A program made the position numbers and the translations under genes. The notes beneath the pieces are model-generated. The model was not told the DNA's origin, made no database searches, and worked only from the letters and a program-made list of their open reading frames with translations. From assembly GCA_024734555.1 (NCBI GenBank), contig JANPWX010000171.1, positions 179,074 to 243,073 of the forward strand: a DNA stretch of 64,000 bases, read 5' to 3'. Of the stretch, positions 24,101-37,400 are shown piece by piece (the stretch's first letter is position 1; every line of letters begins with the position of its first letter). This DNA comes from Trochalopteron elliotii (Eukaryota; Chordata; Aves; Passeriformes; Leiothrichidae).

Positions 24101-27100
24101 GAGATAACATCGTGTGGTGGCCAGCTCATGTTTCTCCCTGACGCTTTATGTTACCCCCAAGGCTGTTGCCAATCCAGCATTTCTGCCTGCCCATCCCCCT
24201 GCCATAGGATACACACACTGAAAGCAGGGTTACACTGGACCCCTCAGCCCAGGCAGAATCCCAGGGAGCCTTTCCTTCCCAGGGATCTCACCAGTGCCCA
24301 AGCCCCATCACCTCTTGGTGCAGAGACTCCCTTCAGCATGGCTGATGGGAAATTCGGAAGTCCTGTTGGCCCAGGCAGATTTCGCTGGGATGACTGATGG
24401 CAACACAGACAAGGTTTGTTAGAGCTGGGTTAGAACATGCTTGGAAAAACTTGCTACTACTCCTAGGTCACTTAGCTTAAGGTTTTTGGGGGTTTTGCCA
24501 TATTTTTCTAGTGTTCCAGCAAAAACTGTTCTGTTTTGACCAGAGTAAGTCCCTGCTGCTACAATCACATCCTTATATTCTCTGATACCAACAAACCCAG
24601 TCTCAGTCTTAAAGGTCTTAGACCCATGAAGAGAAAAACTCATAAACAGCAGATACTGCTGTTATTAATGGTGATGATAATAATAATAGTCCTAAAACCC
24701 CACTAGCATTTCACATTTGCACACTGTCCAATCTTTACCCAAATCCAGAATTTTTCGTGTCCTTTCCACACCCTATAAGAAGTCTGACCACAGCAGATAA
24801 GGGAGAACTATACCTAATAAAAATAAAGTACAACAATAGTAGAGATCAGCCCAGAGAGGAGAAAGAGATATTACTCTTTCCCTTCACAAAGTGCTTCTCC
24901 ACCCTTGGAGAAGAGGGATCAATGTCACAGCTCCCTCTTCAAAGAGACTCAGAGAAAGCCAAAACAATGCATGGCCAGCTTCCATTTGCTATAAAAGTAC
25001 AGAAATGTGGCTCAGACAATGCCAGGCTCCTGTCATGGCTCCGTGTGTCTTGGGGAGGATATTTGACCTCCAAGGATAAGACCGGCCGGAAAGTCAGGGA
25101 GTGGGATTTTCCTGTGCTTTAAAGTACAACATATCTTCACCCACCTTGATGGCCTTCAGCACTAATTTGTGCTGGCCTCCCTAAGTCCCTGTGGGACCTC
25201 CTGGCCTGGGCCAGATCAAGGTACCAGGCTTTAGCCACACAGTTTAGCTTCCCTGTAGTTGCTCCAGCAGCAGCAGACTGAATTTGAGCCTGGCTTAGCT
25301 CCTGGAGTCCATGTCTCATTTCACACCATGCTCATGTGCAAGGCTCAGCTGCCTTGCTTGGTGACCCATGGAGAGACACTGCCCTGCACCAGCAAAAGGG
25401 AGGGTGATGGTCTTGAAACTGGCTTTGATTAGGCTGAGTCAAAGGTGACACCTGCACAGCCACAAATTGCATGGTGACACTTGTGTCTCGCCTCCCTTCC
25501 TACGCTCCTCCCGCTGGGGAAGGAGGAGGCAGCAGCCACACCTGCTGGGAGATAAGGGGAGGATCAGAACCCTCTAATCAGGGCAGGGAGAAGACAACAT
25601 CTGGCTGAGGCTGCAGACTGTGGGAACTCTTAAAGATGCTCCCAAGGGGAGAGAGAACCTAGGGAAGGGCAGCCCACAGCTTCATCTCTCATGTCTTTGG
25701 TTCTGTCCACATTTCAGGTGAAGTGCTCTTAGCCCTCCTTCACCTTTCACAAGCCCATCTGCCTGTTGATTTAGCAGATTCATTAAAACACTCTAACCCC
25801 TTATGAACATGCCCTTCCCCCTTGCACTCTTCCAGTTCAGATTCAATTAATATCCGGCAATTAACTCTGAATTAAAAGCTTTGGCATGAGTCTCCATCCT
25901 GGTTTCCCTTGGCCAGCACCACACCACGCCCTCGCTGTGACCAGCACAAGGCTGAGCACAGCCATGGCCTGAATGCAGCACAGAGAGCTGAGCAAAGGGC
26001 AGATAGGAAAATAGCAGGAATAAACAAAGAAAAGGGAGCCCAGCATGATAAGGACCTGCTGACTTGGCAGGTGTGTGCACTGCTTCCAGTTTCATGGGCT
26101 CTTGGGACACAGGCACATATCCAGGTTAGCTTATCATTTGGGGAGCCCAGCTGATCCCATCAGTACTTTATTAACCACCATGAGATGAAGAATTCAGGGC
26201 TGGTCCTGCTTCACCCACAAAGCCAGACTGCTCTGCCACTGCCATGGAGTCTGCACCAGTGGCAGCCACCCTGAGTTGCACCAGATGGGCTTGTCATGGA
26301 GCAGATCCCAGAGGATTATTTTTTGGACACAGCTTAGGAAGGAAAAATAAAAACCAGGGTGATCTCCAGCTGGATCCCTGGTTCCTCCTGGTGCTTCACA
26401 GCTGGGGCTGGGACCACGTCTGAGCTCCATGGGCCAAACCTGGTGACACATTCCTGCTGGAGTAACCTGGATTTCAGTACATTAGGACATGGCCTGGGGC
26501 AGTAAGAGAAAGGGAGCCAGAAATATGACACTAATATGCAGAAACACTCCCAGCTATCATAAGCTGTGGGACTCAAGTGATTGGGTGATGCAGAGTAAAC
26601 AGAACAGAGCGGGGGTTTTTAAGAGCCCAAGCTCTCTTTTCCAGGTATCTCATGCTAATGCACAAAGAGATCCAGGAGATAGGAACAGTTTGAGGACTGT
26701 AAAAGGAAACCAGTAGACAGCTATTAACAGAGGAAAAATTCACAGGTATACCCAACCTTGGGGACAGGGATGGGTTTTATTACACTCAGAGGGGTTGGCA
26801 GACCACCAAGTTTCTATTCTAATGTGGATATGAATTTATATCTCTTATAGGTGTGCACAGGGATTTCAGTATCAACTGCAAGAGAGATTAAAAAGGGGGA
26901 ATTTAACATACTAGCTACTAAAATGCACTTGAGAGTCCTTTCTAGCAGTGTCTCTGTGCTGAGTGTGTTACTGTGACAGAAAACAGACATGCAGGTTGTA
27001 AGGCTGAGCCCAAAACATGCTGGGGTTCTCCATGCAGTATGTGTACAGCCAAGTACTTCACTGGCATCCCCATAAATGCATCCCTCATGCATCCCACTGA

Positions 27101-28432
27101 CAGTTCTGATAAGATCAGTGAGAAAACTGTCTCTGCCCTCACCTCAGGGTGAAACACACAGAGCAAAATACCACAAGCGTTTCAACGCAAGGAATAAATA
27201 CAGATACGTAAGGAATCTTGGGCAGCTCTGCTGATGATACAACAAGCCCTGCAGCAGAGTCAGCCTCCAGAGGGGAAATCCCAGGTGTCAGGGATGACTC
27301 CAGAGTATTCCCCGGGGATTACACACACTTTAGCCTAGATTCAGTGAAGACAAACCCTTGGAGGAAGCTCCACCGCCAGCCCATGGCTGTCATGGCAGCC
27401 CTTGGCACATGTCAAGCATACTCAGGAGTTCCCTTGCAGGAAATCCCACGAGGACACTGAGGAATTTCTTCCTTTAGGCCAGCAATAAGTATTTCAGAGC
27501 CAAATCATTGAATTCTGACAACCTTATCATGAGGTAAGCAGGGTCTGACCCAGGCACAGAAGTGCCCCTGAACTTTCTAAAAGAGACTTAAAAAAATTTT
27601 AGGACTTTGCCTTGGCTTCCCTTCAGCTCACACATGGAGCAGAGGTGAAGAGCTTGACTACCAAAACAAATAATTCCCTGAGATTTTATTATATCTTGTT
27701 TTCAGGTTTTGTTTCTCTTCCCTTGCAGTTCTGCTGTCAGAACAGTGCCTGGATCTCTCACACATCTTCTCCCACATTCTGATTCTCATGGGAAAGAAGA
27801 GGAAAATAATCTGTGCTGATCCTGTCTGTCTTTCACTAACCACTCACTACAGTACATTTTCCTTCATCCTTGAGCTGTTGGTGGAGCAGCATTCCCATTT
27901 TTCTTTATGTAGGCAATCCCCTTGTAAAGATACTTTAACAGCTGGTGTAGAACTTAAAATTACCACATAACAAAAGCTAAGGGCACTCTAGGCATGAAAA
28001 ATTACTTGGGACACACAGCAACGAGCACATGGACACAGGGATCTGGGACAGACCGTGGAAGCAAAGTCCCTGCTTAGCACCTCAGTCCCTGTTTAACCTT
28101 AGGCAGGACAGTGCTGCTGGAAAAAGATGTGCTGGAATGCCACAAAGCTGGGGTGTGCCTGGAATGGAAGGGCAAGAGGGAGAGGTGGAAGTAGGCTTTG
28201 AAAAAGCATTCTGGGATGCGTCACCTTCAGCCTAGGTCAGAGCAGTGAGAGGTGACTGAGAGCAGGGAGCAAACACCCTTGTAACTCACCTGACTGCTCC
28301 ATCTGCTTGGAGACCCCAGCTTGGAGGCAGGGAGAGCAGGATGCACATGGATAAATCACCTGAGAGCCTGTTCTATAACTACTGACCCTGTCTCTTGTGC
28401 TTCTGCTGCAGTTGCCTGGCCTGTGAAGCAAC

Positions 28433-28476
28433 ATGAGTCACAAGGGATCCCTCAGCAGCAACCCTGGCTCAACAAA
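28433..28476 (+). CDS. EPS8L2: EPS8L2 coding exon 1
   Basis: The exon body begins at 28412 after ttctgctgcag; ATG is at 28433. It encodes residues 1-14 ([14 protein letters not shown]), and the donor is gtaagg. An in-frame TGA seven bases before the ATG rules out a longer N-terminus from this exon. Confidence 0.88.
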
Positions 28477-31400
28477 GTAAGGATCTTCCTGTACCACTCT
28501 TTCCTACTGTTCAGGGGATACTCCAAGCAATCCCCAAAGTCTCTGGTGTTTGTTTCACCCCTCCTGGTCACCTCACAAGCTGGCACTGCCTCACACATCA
28601 CCTGCCCTGTGCACTGGGGTTTGATAATGGCACATTAGGTGGAGAGAGCAGAGGGACTCCAGGAGCCTCTCCACCTGCAGCCTCAGGCTACAGCAGCCCA
28701 TGGCAACTTCCCAATGGAGCCAGAGCCACCAGCTCTCTCCCTCCTTCCTAAACCAGGCATGAGCACCTGAACCACTGCCTGCCCTCAGGGGGACACAGTG
28801 ACAGAGCACAAAGCAGCCCCTGGACACCCATGGGCTCACTGCTCCGTGCAGGACTGCCTGACCACAGCACTTCAGATCCTGCTTGGATCCTCTTCTGCCA
28901 GAAAAAACACTTCATCTCCTCGGTGCTCATTCCTACCCACGACCCAGACACAAGGGGTTCCCCTACATGGGGTGCTTAGAGATCTGACACCCCAAAACTC
29001 AACTGTTTACACACAATTCCACCCGCCCACATTCCTACATGGGATATGTTCTGTATCTGAGCACCTGCCTTCAAGGGGTACATCTCCAACATGTCCATTG
29101 AGAAGGGATCATCACCTTGGCTCTTGCACTGCCTCAGGTTCAGGTGGACTCAGGGATAACATGGAGGGGGTCTCCCTGTAACAACTCCACTTATGGCACA
29201 CTGGGAGCCACCCAGCCCCTCTGGAGTGCTGTCCTTCCAGGGGACATTGTGAAGGTAACCCTAGTGGGGACAGGCCTGGCTGGGCTGCTCCGTGTCCTGT
29301 TTCCACCGCTGGGTTCAGTGACATGTGCCTGTGGTGTGGATAACAGGTAGGGTTGCACAGGGCTACAAAGAAATGCTTTGCAAGGAAGGGAAGGGCTGGT
29401 CCCTCTGGGCAACTGCAGAGCTGCTGTGTGAAAACTGATGTTGAAAATATTTGGGAGCTGATGGTTGATTTGCACCTTCTTTCTTTTCCAGTGGCAGCAT
29501 GGGCAAAGCCGAGGGAGCCTCCAAGCTGAGTGCAAAGGACCTGTATGGTGAGTCGTGCCTGCAAACATATCCAAAGTTTCCCATCGCAAAGGCACCTCTG
29601 GAGAGCTGGATGTGGATGGTAGGGAGCTTTAGGAACTCAGTCAAAGCCACATGAATCCAGAGTTCCACATGCAATAGGCTGGCCTGACCTGGCAGCAAAA
29701 ACACACCTCACATCTGTGCTGACATCTCTCATGACACCTCCCACCCTGGGGACAGTTGGAATTTTGTGGGAACAGAACAGTTGCTTCTCCTATCCAGATC
29801 CTCCCCAGGTCTGTTAGCAAGATCACCTGATAAAGGGCCTCACAAAAGAAAGACTGTCCTCAGCAAGTTAATGATTATCCTCTTCTAACTACTCAGTGAA
29901 CCATGAAAATTCCATGCCCTTTGGCTCTTTGGAAGAGCAGGGAATGGGCAGGATGGGTGTTTGGGCACAGTCCAAGAGGCAGCTTGTTTGGCTTGAGCAC
30001 ATTTAGGTATCAATAACAGTTATTCCTGATCTCAGCAGATCCAAGTACCCCAAGTGAAAATGTGGCCTCTGGGCTGGGCAGAGCAAGCATAAATCATGTG
30101 AGAAATCACCTCCCCCAGTTATTTCCTGGGTAAGAAGTTGGGGATTGTCTGGGGAAGCAGCTTTTGGGGAGTCTGAGCCTTCCAGCTCTCCCACCTGAGA
30201 GCTGTGGGTTTACCTGGTTGATGTTTAATTGGAAAGGAACAGGCTGTGTGTGTTTCTCCTTGGAGATCTTCTATTTGATCAGAGATTGTCCTCGGCAGCT
30301 ATGAACTGCCAAGGTGGTTTATTTGTCCCTGGGAAGTGACTCTGTTTAACCAAGGATTTTGGCTGAAGGTTTATCCATGTGGAGTGGCCTGGAGCAGTGT
30401 CCAGAGAGACCAGCCTCACCTGGGGAGAAGTGGGATGGCAGGGGCTGTATTTAGTGCTAAATAAAGGCATTGTTAATGCCAATTAGCTTCCAAGAAATGA
30501 AACATGAGGATAATGGCAGAGCAGAAATTTGGGCTGTTGGTGGCCTAGATGCTGTGGGGTGGGCAAGTGCCAAGCAGGGGTTTGAACTGTGTCAGTCACT
30601 TCTGGAGATGGAAGGACACATGATAAAGAAGCAAGAGGATGTGAGGTGTGGAATTTTGGGGGCACACAGAGCTGCTAGTGCAGACAAACTCCTCCTGCCT
30701 CCAAGACAGTGCATGTTCCTTTGGCTGTGCACTGACACTGGGCACATCAGGGGCTGGAGGGCTGCAGTGCCAGGTAAACAGCCCTACAGAGATGTGTAAA
30801 AATGAACCTGGGAGCTGACAATGGTATTAAGCACAAGCAGATTTGCAGGCTGGCACCCATAGGTGCAGGCAGCCCAGGGCTCCACCTATCTGAGTTCCAG
30901 AGGGGGATGTAATGGTGCCATGGCACAGGGAGTACCCCTCAATCCCATGCCAGAAAAGCCAGTGCAGGGAAAGGCTGACAGCCTGCCTTGGAAACAAACA
31001 CATCTCTCAAATAAGCACTTTTCAACACAGAATTTAATCTTCTACATTTTTTTGTATGAACACACCTCAAAAGCAAATTCACCAGGGTTGGGACCTCTCT
31101 GACCAAATTCCAGCAAACCTAAAATGAGGACTGTATGTCCCTGGGCCAAATCCTCAGGAGGAGTAAAGCAGCTGCATGGTATTTCTCTGCCACTACTGAA
31201 ACACAGAATGAGCTCTGCAGGCATTCCCTGCACAAATCAGTGCCTCTTGGCCAGCCCAGCCCCTGGCATGAGCACATCCAGAGGGATTTTGTTTGGCAGC
31301 ACTTGAAACCCACGCGCTAATTCAGCAAAGGACACTTAGCACGTGTAAACCAATATTTAAATGTCTTAGTCCCTTTCCCACTCAGATCCTGCCTCCCCCA

Positions 31401-34400
31401 GCATTAATTTCTGCTGTGAGCTGGCACATTTGGGGGTAGAGGGCAAGCAAGAACTAAAATTCCAGGGCGAATTATGTTTCATAATGAAACAAATCACACC
31501 AAGCCAAGCTGGCCTTGATTATGTGATTACAACATTGCTGAGGGACATTTGGAGCTGACAAGACTTTCCATATTTTCATTTTCCTCCAGTGCAATCAGGC
31601 TGGACCCTCAGCCTGTGTACACTGCCAGACCTCCAAGAAGTGAGTGCAGTGACTCCCAAATTCCCAGCACACAGGCATCCACTGATTTAAAACTCACTGG
31701 GTTGTGATGGCTCCAATGCACACAGGTGTCTAAATATTATTTCTAGGTGAACAAGGCCTTGGGTTTAGCTTTCTAAAGATGCTTTTTCTACAGTAATACT
31801 GGCCTAACATGACAGGGGTGCCAGTTGTGGGTACACAAGTGCTACCTGAGGGCCAAGGTGTGCCCAGTATCAACAGAGACTTACTGGGAATATTAAACCC
31901 GCCTCAGGGGAGACCCTGAAGAGGGGTATTTAAAATTGTGATGGTGAGGCTGGAACACAGCAGCAGCTTCAGGCTGTGCACAGGAAGGCATCCAGATGGT
32001 GAAGGTGGAGGTTCACTCTGAGGGGGCTCCAGGGCATAGTGTGAAGGTTCTCACAGGACACAGCCTCATCACATGGCTGTTGATGGGGGGGGGAAGGCTC
32101 TGGTGTCACATCTGGCCTGCTGAAATTGCTTTGATCACCAAATATGTTGCCTGCCACTATGTATTCTTATCTGTGGTGAGCACAGAGGGATGCAGAGAGA
32201 TGACCAAAGGGAATTCTATAACAAAACTGGCTTAAAGCCCTCCAAGATACCCTCCCCTGGCTGTGTCCCTGCCAGAGTTTGATACACTTTCCAGCTGCTC
32301 TGCTGTCCTCAGTGGAGTTTCCTGGCTCTCATGAGAGCAGGAGACTCATCCTTTCCTTCCCCCTTAATAAAACTGCACCACATTCGTTCAGCTCCACATT
32401 CTGGAGGGGTCTGTGGCTACAGGGAGCAGTCCTGCCTCAGCTGGCAGCAGGGAATGGCTGGCCCCTCTCAGGTTGCCACCCCTCTCCCCTCACAGCCACC
32501 AGCTGAATAAATGTTAATGCACAGCATAAATAAATTAGGCTGCTTCTCTGCTTACGGGCGTCTGTTGCAAGCCCAGATGAAAGCCTGTGGGGGGGAAACC
32601 AGGCTCCAGCAGAACCCACGGGAAGGACTGGCAGGAAGCATTTCTGCACGGCACTTCCCACAGCAGGAAAGCTGCTGCCACCCCTTTCTGAGGTGACTCC
32701 AGGTGGGCTTCTGCAGGTGTTCCCCTCAGCTGCTGTCAGAGGTGTCAAACAGTGCAGGCTGGCTCTCCTGATGGATTAGGCAGCGTGGCAGGAGAAGTTG
32801 AGGGCAGTTTGATGATTGCAGTGATTTCGTGTAGGGCTGTGGGGAGGAGCAGCTCATTTCTGTTTGTCTGCTGTCTGTCCCTGTGCTCAGCCTCCTTCCA
32901 GTCCCCCCACGCCAAGTCTGTGAGACTCAGCCAGCTGGTGCCAGCCTGCCTACCCATCCTCAATGCACTCATTTCTGGGAAAGAACCAGACTTGATAGGG
33001 CACAGGGCTGGAAAAGGGGTTTTGGAGCAATGAGTTAGGCTGGAGAAGCGCAGCCCTGACGCCGATCACTTGACACTGCACCGTAACCCGAGCCAGGCTG
33101 CAGGGCTGTAATAGGACACGGGGCACTGTCACAAAGAGAAGAGCCACTTCCTGCCCGGTGTGGCCCTGCACAGGGATCGTCTCCCTGGGGAGCCACGGGC
33201 AGAGGCTCCACTGCTGTCAGCATCACCCCTGAGCCACAGGCAGCTGCTTGGTGCTGGTTAAGCAGAACACACCAGTGGAGAAGGAGTAAATTACGTTTAA
33301 TGGTCACGAACCAGCTCCTGGGGGTCTCCACAGACCTCCCTTGTATCGCAGTGGGGCCCCCAGCCACATGGAGAGGTCTCTGAGGTGAGACCCTCCAGCC
33401 CTGAGCACAGTGCCCAGACTAATTCCCTGCTGCTGGCTCTCCCACACCCTCCCCAAACCATGAGCCTGCTCACAATTCCAGCTGGAGGCCACATGGCTGT
33501 CACATTGTTATAGACAGCAGCATAGAGGGACTTTTCCTTCCCCACAACCTTTAGGAGAGGACTTGTGCAGGATTTAACACACACTGGTATTGTCTGCAAG
33601 AGACAACCCAGGCAGGAGCAGTGGCTAAACCCAAGGCTGCTCAGCCACACTGCTGGGTCAAGAGGACTGCGTCCATGCCTAAATCCACAGGGATTTGGGC
33701 AACATCTGAACAGTGCCACTCACTGTCATATTTTTAAAGGTTTCATCATACTGGAGAAAAAGCCTGAGGCTGAGCAGACACCCAGCCGTCTTGCCCAGGC
33801 AATTAATTCCTGATGTCCTCTGCTGCCAGCCCTGAATAACTCCCTTGTCCTTCCCCACTGCTTCCTCAGTGCCATTCCAGCTCCCTTCTTCACATCCCCT
33901 TTCCCACCCAAGATTCCAGCTTCAGATTACCCTGCTCCCCTTTGACACTGTGGGTGTGGGTCACCCTTTTATTCAACGCCTTGGACAATTCACACACAAC
34001 TGGAAACAGGGCTGGAAGAAAAACTGGAAGCCAACAATCCTGTTGGTTCCTGCAGATCAAGCCCCAGTGGTGGGTGAGACAAGGAACACATTGGCTCAGT
34101 TCAGCCCTGACTGGAGCAGACACTGCTCCTGGTGCTGCTGGCTGTGAATTTGGGATGGCAGTTAGTGACAGGGATGCTGTGGAGAGGGATCTCCCACCTC
34201 TGATGCTGCTCAGCATCTCCAGTGACCCTTTTTCTTTGCCACCTTGAAAGTGCTGAGGAAAAGTTCTCTTCTTGCATGGAGTAACTGCTTAGAGCTCACA
34301 CAGAGGAATCTTTTCTTAAATGGAAATGGGGTTTTGAATAAGCTCAAGTAGCCTGGGAACTAAAGTTGTGGTAGTTCATAAAAATAACAACAACAAAGAA

Positions 34401-37400
34401 AGGGGGAACTTTTCATTATGAATTTTTTCAAGACTCAAATGAAGTGAATTAATTAAATCAGGATTCCTCCAATTTTACTATATTCTGACATTCAAAAAAT
34501 GTCATTACCAGCTATAGAAAGTTGAGAAAACACCACTTTGGGTTTTTCGGTCTGGTTGTAAAGGCAAAAGGGAATACCTCTATTGGTGAACTGGAGCTCC
34601 TCAATGCCCTGATTATCCTGCTCCAAGCTGCCTGATGGACACCGTGCCGCCAGACACACTGAACACAAACACACACTGTTCCTCCATGTACTCAGTCCTT
34701 GCACAACCCAGGAGCTGTGCCAGGTTTTTATTTGCTTTCTTAGAGTGGGTTGTGTCTTCAGCTAATAAACCAGGAATGTGAGCACTTGGGGCTGAGCTGT
34801 GGCAAATATGAAGCGTGCCGAGCAGGAATTCAGCCGTGTGAAACCCGGAGCTGCTGCTCCCTGCTGCCACAGCCCATTCACACCTCAGTGAGAGCTGTTC
34901 ATTCACTCCAAGAGCTTCCAGATCCATCTACACACACCAGCTGTGAGTGAGAGCTGACCAGGCAGACATTCCCTGTACGGGTGCCCCAGGCGCCCGTACA
35001 GACCAGCTCCAGCAGTTCAGCAAGTACCACGGATCTAACAGCAAACCCAGCAAGCTCAATGCTCCCTAAACTGCACAGATATCCCAAAATGGAGCTCTCT
35101 CTGTGCTGGCCATAGAGAATAGGGAAGGAGCAAGGCAGGACCTGCAGATTCTCCCCTGTTGGGAGCTCAGGCATAGCAGGTCAGAGCAAGGCCCAAAACC
35201 AGATCCTTGACTAACCCTGGAGCATCCCATCTTCCCACCTGGTGAGGAAGCAGGAACCTGGCAGATGCTGTGTTCAACTGCCACATCTGGCCCCACGTGG
35301 GATCCTGGAATGGAGGTTATTCCATACTGCTGCTCTGTCAGCCAGCCTGGCAGGTTTCTGTGGCTGCCATGAGCACACAGAGCATTTACTGCCCCATTTC
35401 TCCTCAGCAGGCTGGTCCTGACCTGCCGTTTGGCACAGAGCAGCTCACACTACGCTGGCAGGTTCCTATAAAGAGTGTGTGCACTGCTAGATAATGTATA
35501 GATAACATAAAGATTACATAAGGAACGGGCAAGCTCCAGAAGTAACTGCCAGGACTTCCCTTAGGCTGCTGTAATGGATGTGGAGGCCAGGGAGGTCGGC
35601 AGTGTGATTCAGGGAATAGAGGAGAGGTCCTTGGTATGGCACTGGCAACGAAAACAAACCCAATACCTCTCATTCCTCACAGATTGCTCCGTACTTGTCC
35701 ATACATCCCCCTGTCTTCTGCTGTGCCTTCTGCCAAGCAACAGCTGTAAGCAAATGTAGGGAGGGACAGGGAGGATCAGGTAGGATCCTGTGTGGTAAAA
35801 CTAATTAGTCAAAGAAGGATGTGCCTGGAGGGGAGAGACAGAGGCCACTGGCAGTTTGTACCAGGGGTGCTGTGCCCCTCTGGCTTGACAGAGGCTGTGC
35901 ATGGAGTAAGACAAGCCTGCTCCTGCCCTCCTTGGCACTGCTCAGCATTCCCAGAGACCTTAACCAATTACCCCAGCTTTAAGCTGGTCCCACGGGCAGT
36001 TTATCCCGCTGGTTGATCTCCTCTACTCACTTAACTGCACGTTTGCAGCCATGACCCAGCTCCCTGCTAAATAAGGTTTTGCATGGAAATGGGGAGGGAA
36101 CTTGGCACTAAAGATGTGCTTTGCCTTCCCAGACCAAGCTGATAATCCCAGCCCTCCAGGATATGTTTCAATCCTGCTTTTTTTTCCTCATTTATAACTC
36201 TATTTCATCCTTTCCACTCCTTAACATAAAACCAAACAGGACTCTTTCCCTGCCAGCCAAGATTTTAGTATCATTACTGGGATTTCAGCCCAGCACTGTT
36301 TTGAGCCCTCAGGTATCACCTTTTACCTCTGCAGTGGTCTCAGCTCTTCCCATTTCCTCACTGGTCCCAGTGGGAAACACCATTCCCACAGCACTGTTTA
36401 TCTGTAAGATACCAGTGGTAGATAACATTTGTTGCCATTTTTCCCACTGCTCTGGGTGTGAGGCATGATCAAAGCTACCTGGTTAGGAGAGAACTGAAGT
36501 GAATTCCGTTAAAGAACCATTTATAGGGTTTTTTCCCCTCAAAGGATTGTCTTAGGGATCCCTGGACCAGACCCTGAGAGGCAAGAGATGAGACAATTTA
36601 CCAGAGGGTGTGCATGTCCCATCTCCATGCTCAAGGCATTCAAAGCTTTCTGGATTCCCCATCCTATACACACAGCAAGTGTCTGGGATCAGCACAACTG
36701 CTCCTCAGGCCACAGGGGATCCCACCAGCACCTGCCAGGTTTGCCCATGCTACGAGTTGGGTTGTTTCCTTGCCAGACACGAAAAGGACAGGACAAAGCT
36801 GTATTGTTTTCCCATCTCTCACTCTCTTGGCAGACAAAAGGGAAAAAGGACAGTGGTGGCCACTGTGGGCTCATGCCAGCTTTATCACCTTTGGATGATT
36901 ACTGTACTGGTGCCACAGCCCTGGAGCTCTCCCTGCCCTTTGCCTGTGTTATATCCAGAGTCCTCCACTGTCACAGACTCTGAAGGTCATAGCAGCAGAT
37001 AAACCAAGGTGCAGATGGGTGTCTGAGCTAATATGGAGAAATCATCACTATATTCCTGCAATGCTCATCTATCCCATGGGGATTATGCAAATTCTCCACA
37101 TCCTGGGGCCAGATTAGGGGTCGGATAACACCTGAAGGTGCTGAGGTCCTGTTGCAGGACACTGTAGAAATGCCAAGTGTCCTGGTGTGAGGTGTCAGAT
37201 GAAGCAGGAGGAAATGAGCTGCTGCTGCTGTTAGCAGGCCAGCATGCACTCATGCAAAATTCAGCAGGTCAGGGACAAGGCTGTGCAGAAGGGCAGGGTG
37301 GAGCCACACAGGACAGCTGACCTGCCTTCTGAGGTATGGCTGGCCAGGGGAGTTCACCTGGGCAAGGGAAAGGATCCTCCTTGATGGAGGAGTCAAACAG

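Larger units (their letters stand above)
10128..28411 (+). other. EPS8L2: Probable EPS8L2 intron 1 (about 18 kb, non-coding)
   Basis: No coding exon with good splice sites or recognisable protein is visible. Named content: CTCF-type motif (10364), CR1 fragments at 11928, 15150, 18421 and 21028, a possible CR1 tail at 16340, a TATA-like ATATAAAAG near 22479, a short run of ATA/ATG triplets near 24670, and a GC-rich patch with a GGGGAAGGAGGAGG block at about 25500-25560. If the first exon lies elsewhere, part of this is intergenic. Confidence 0.5.
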
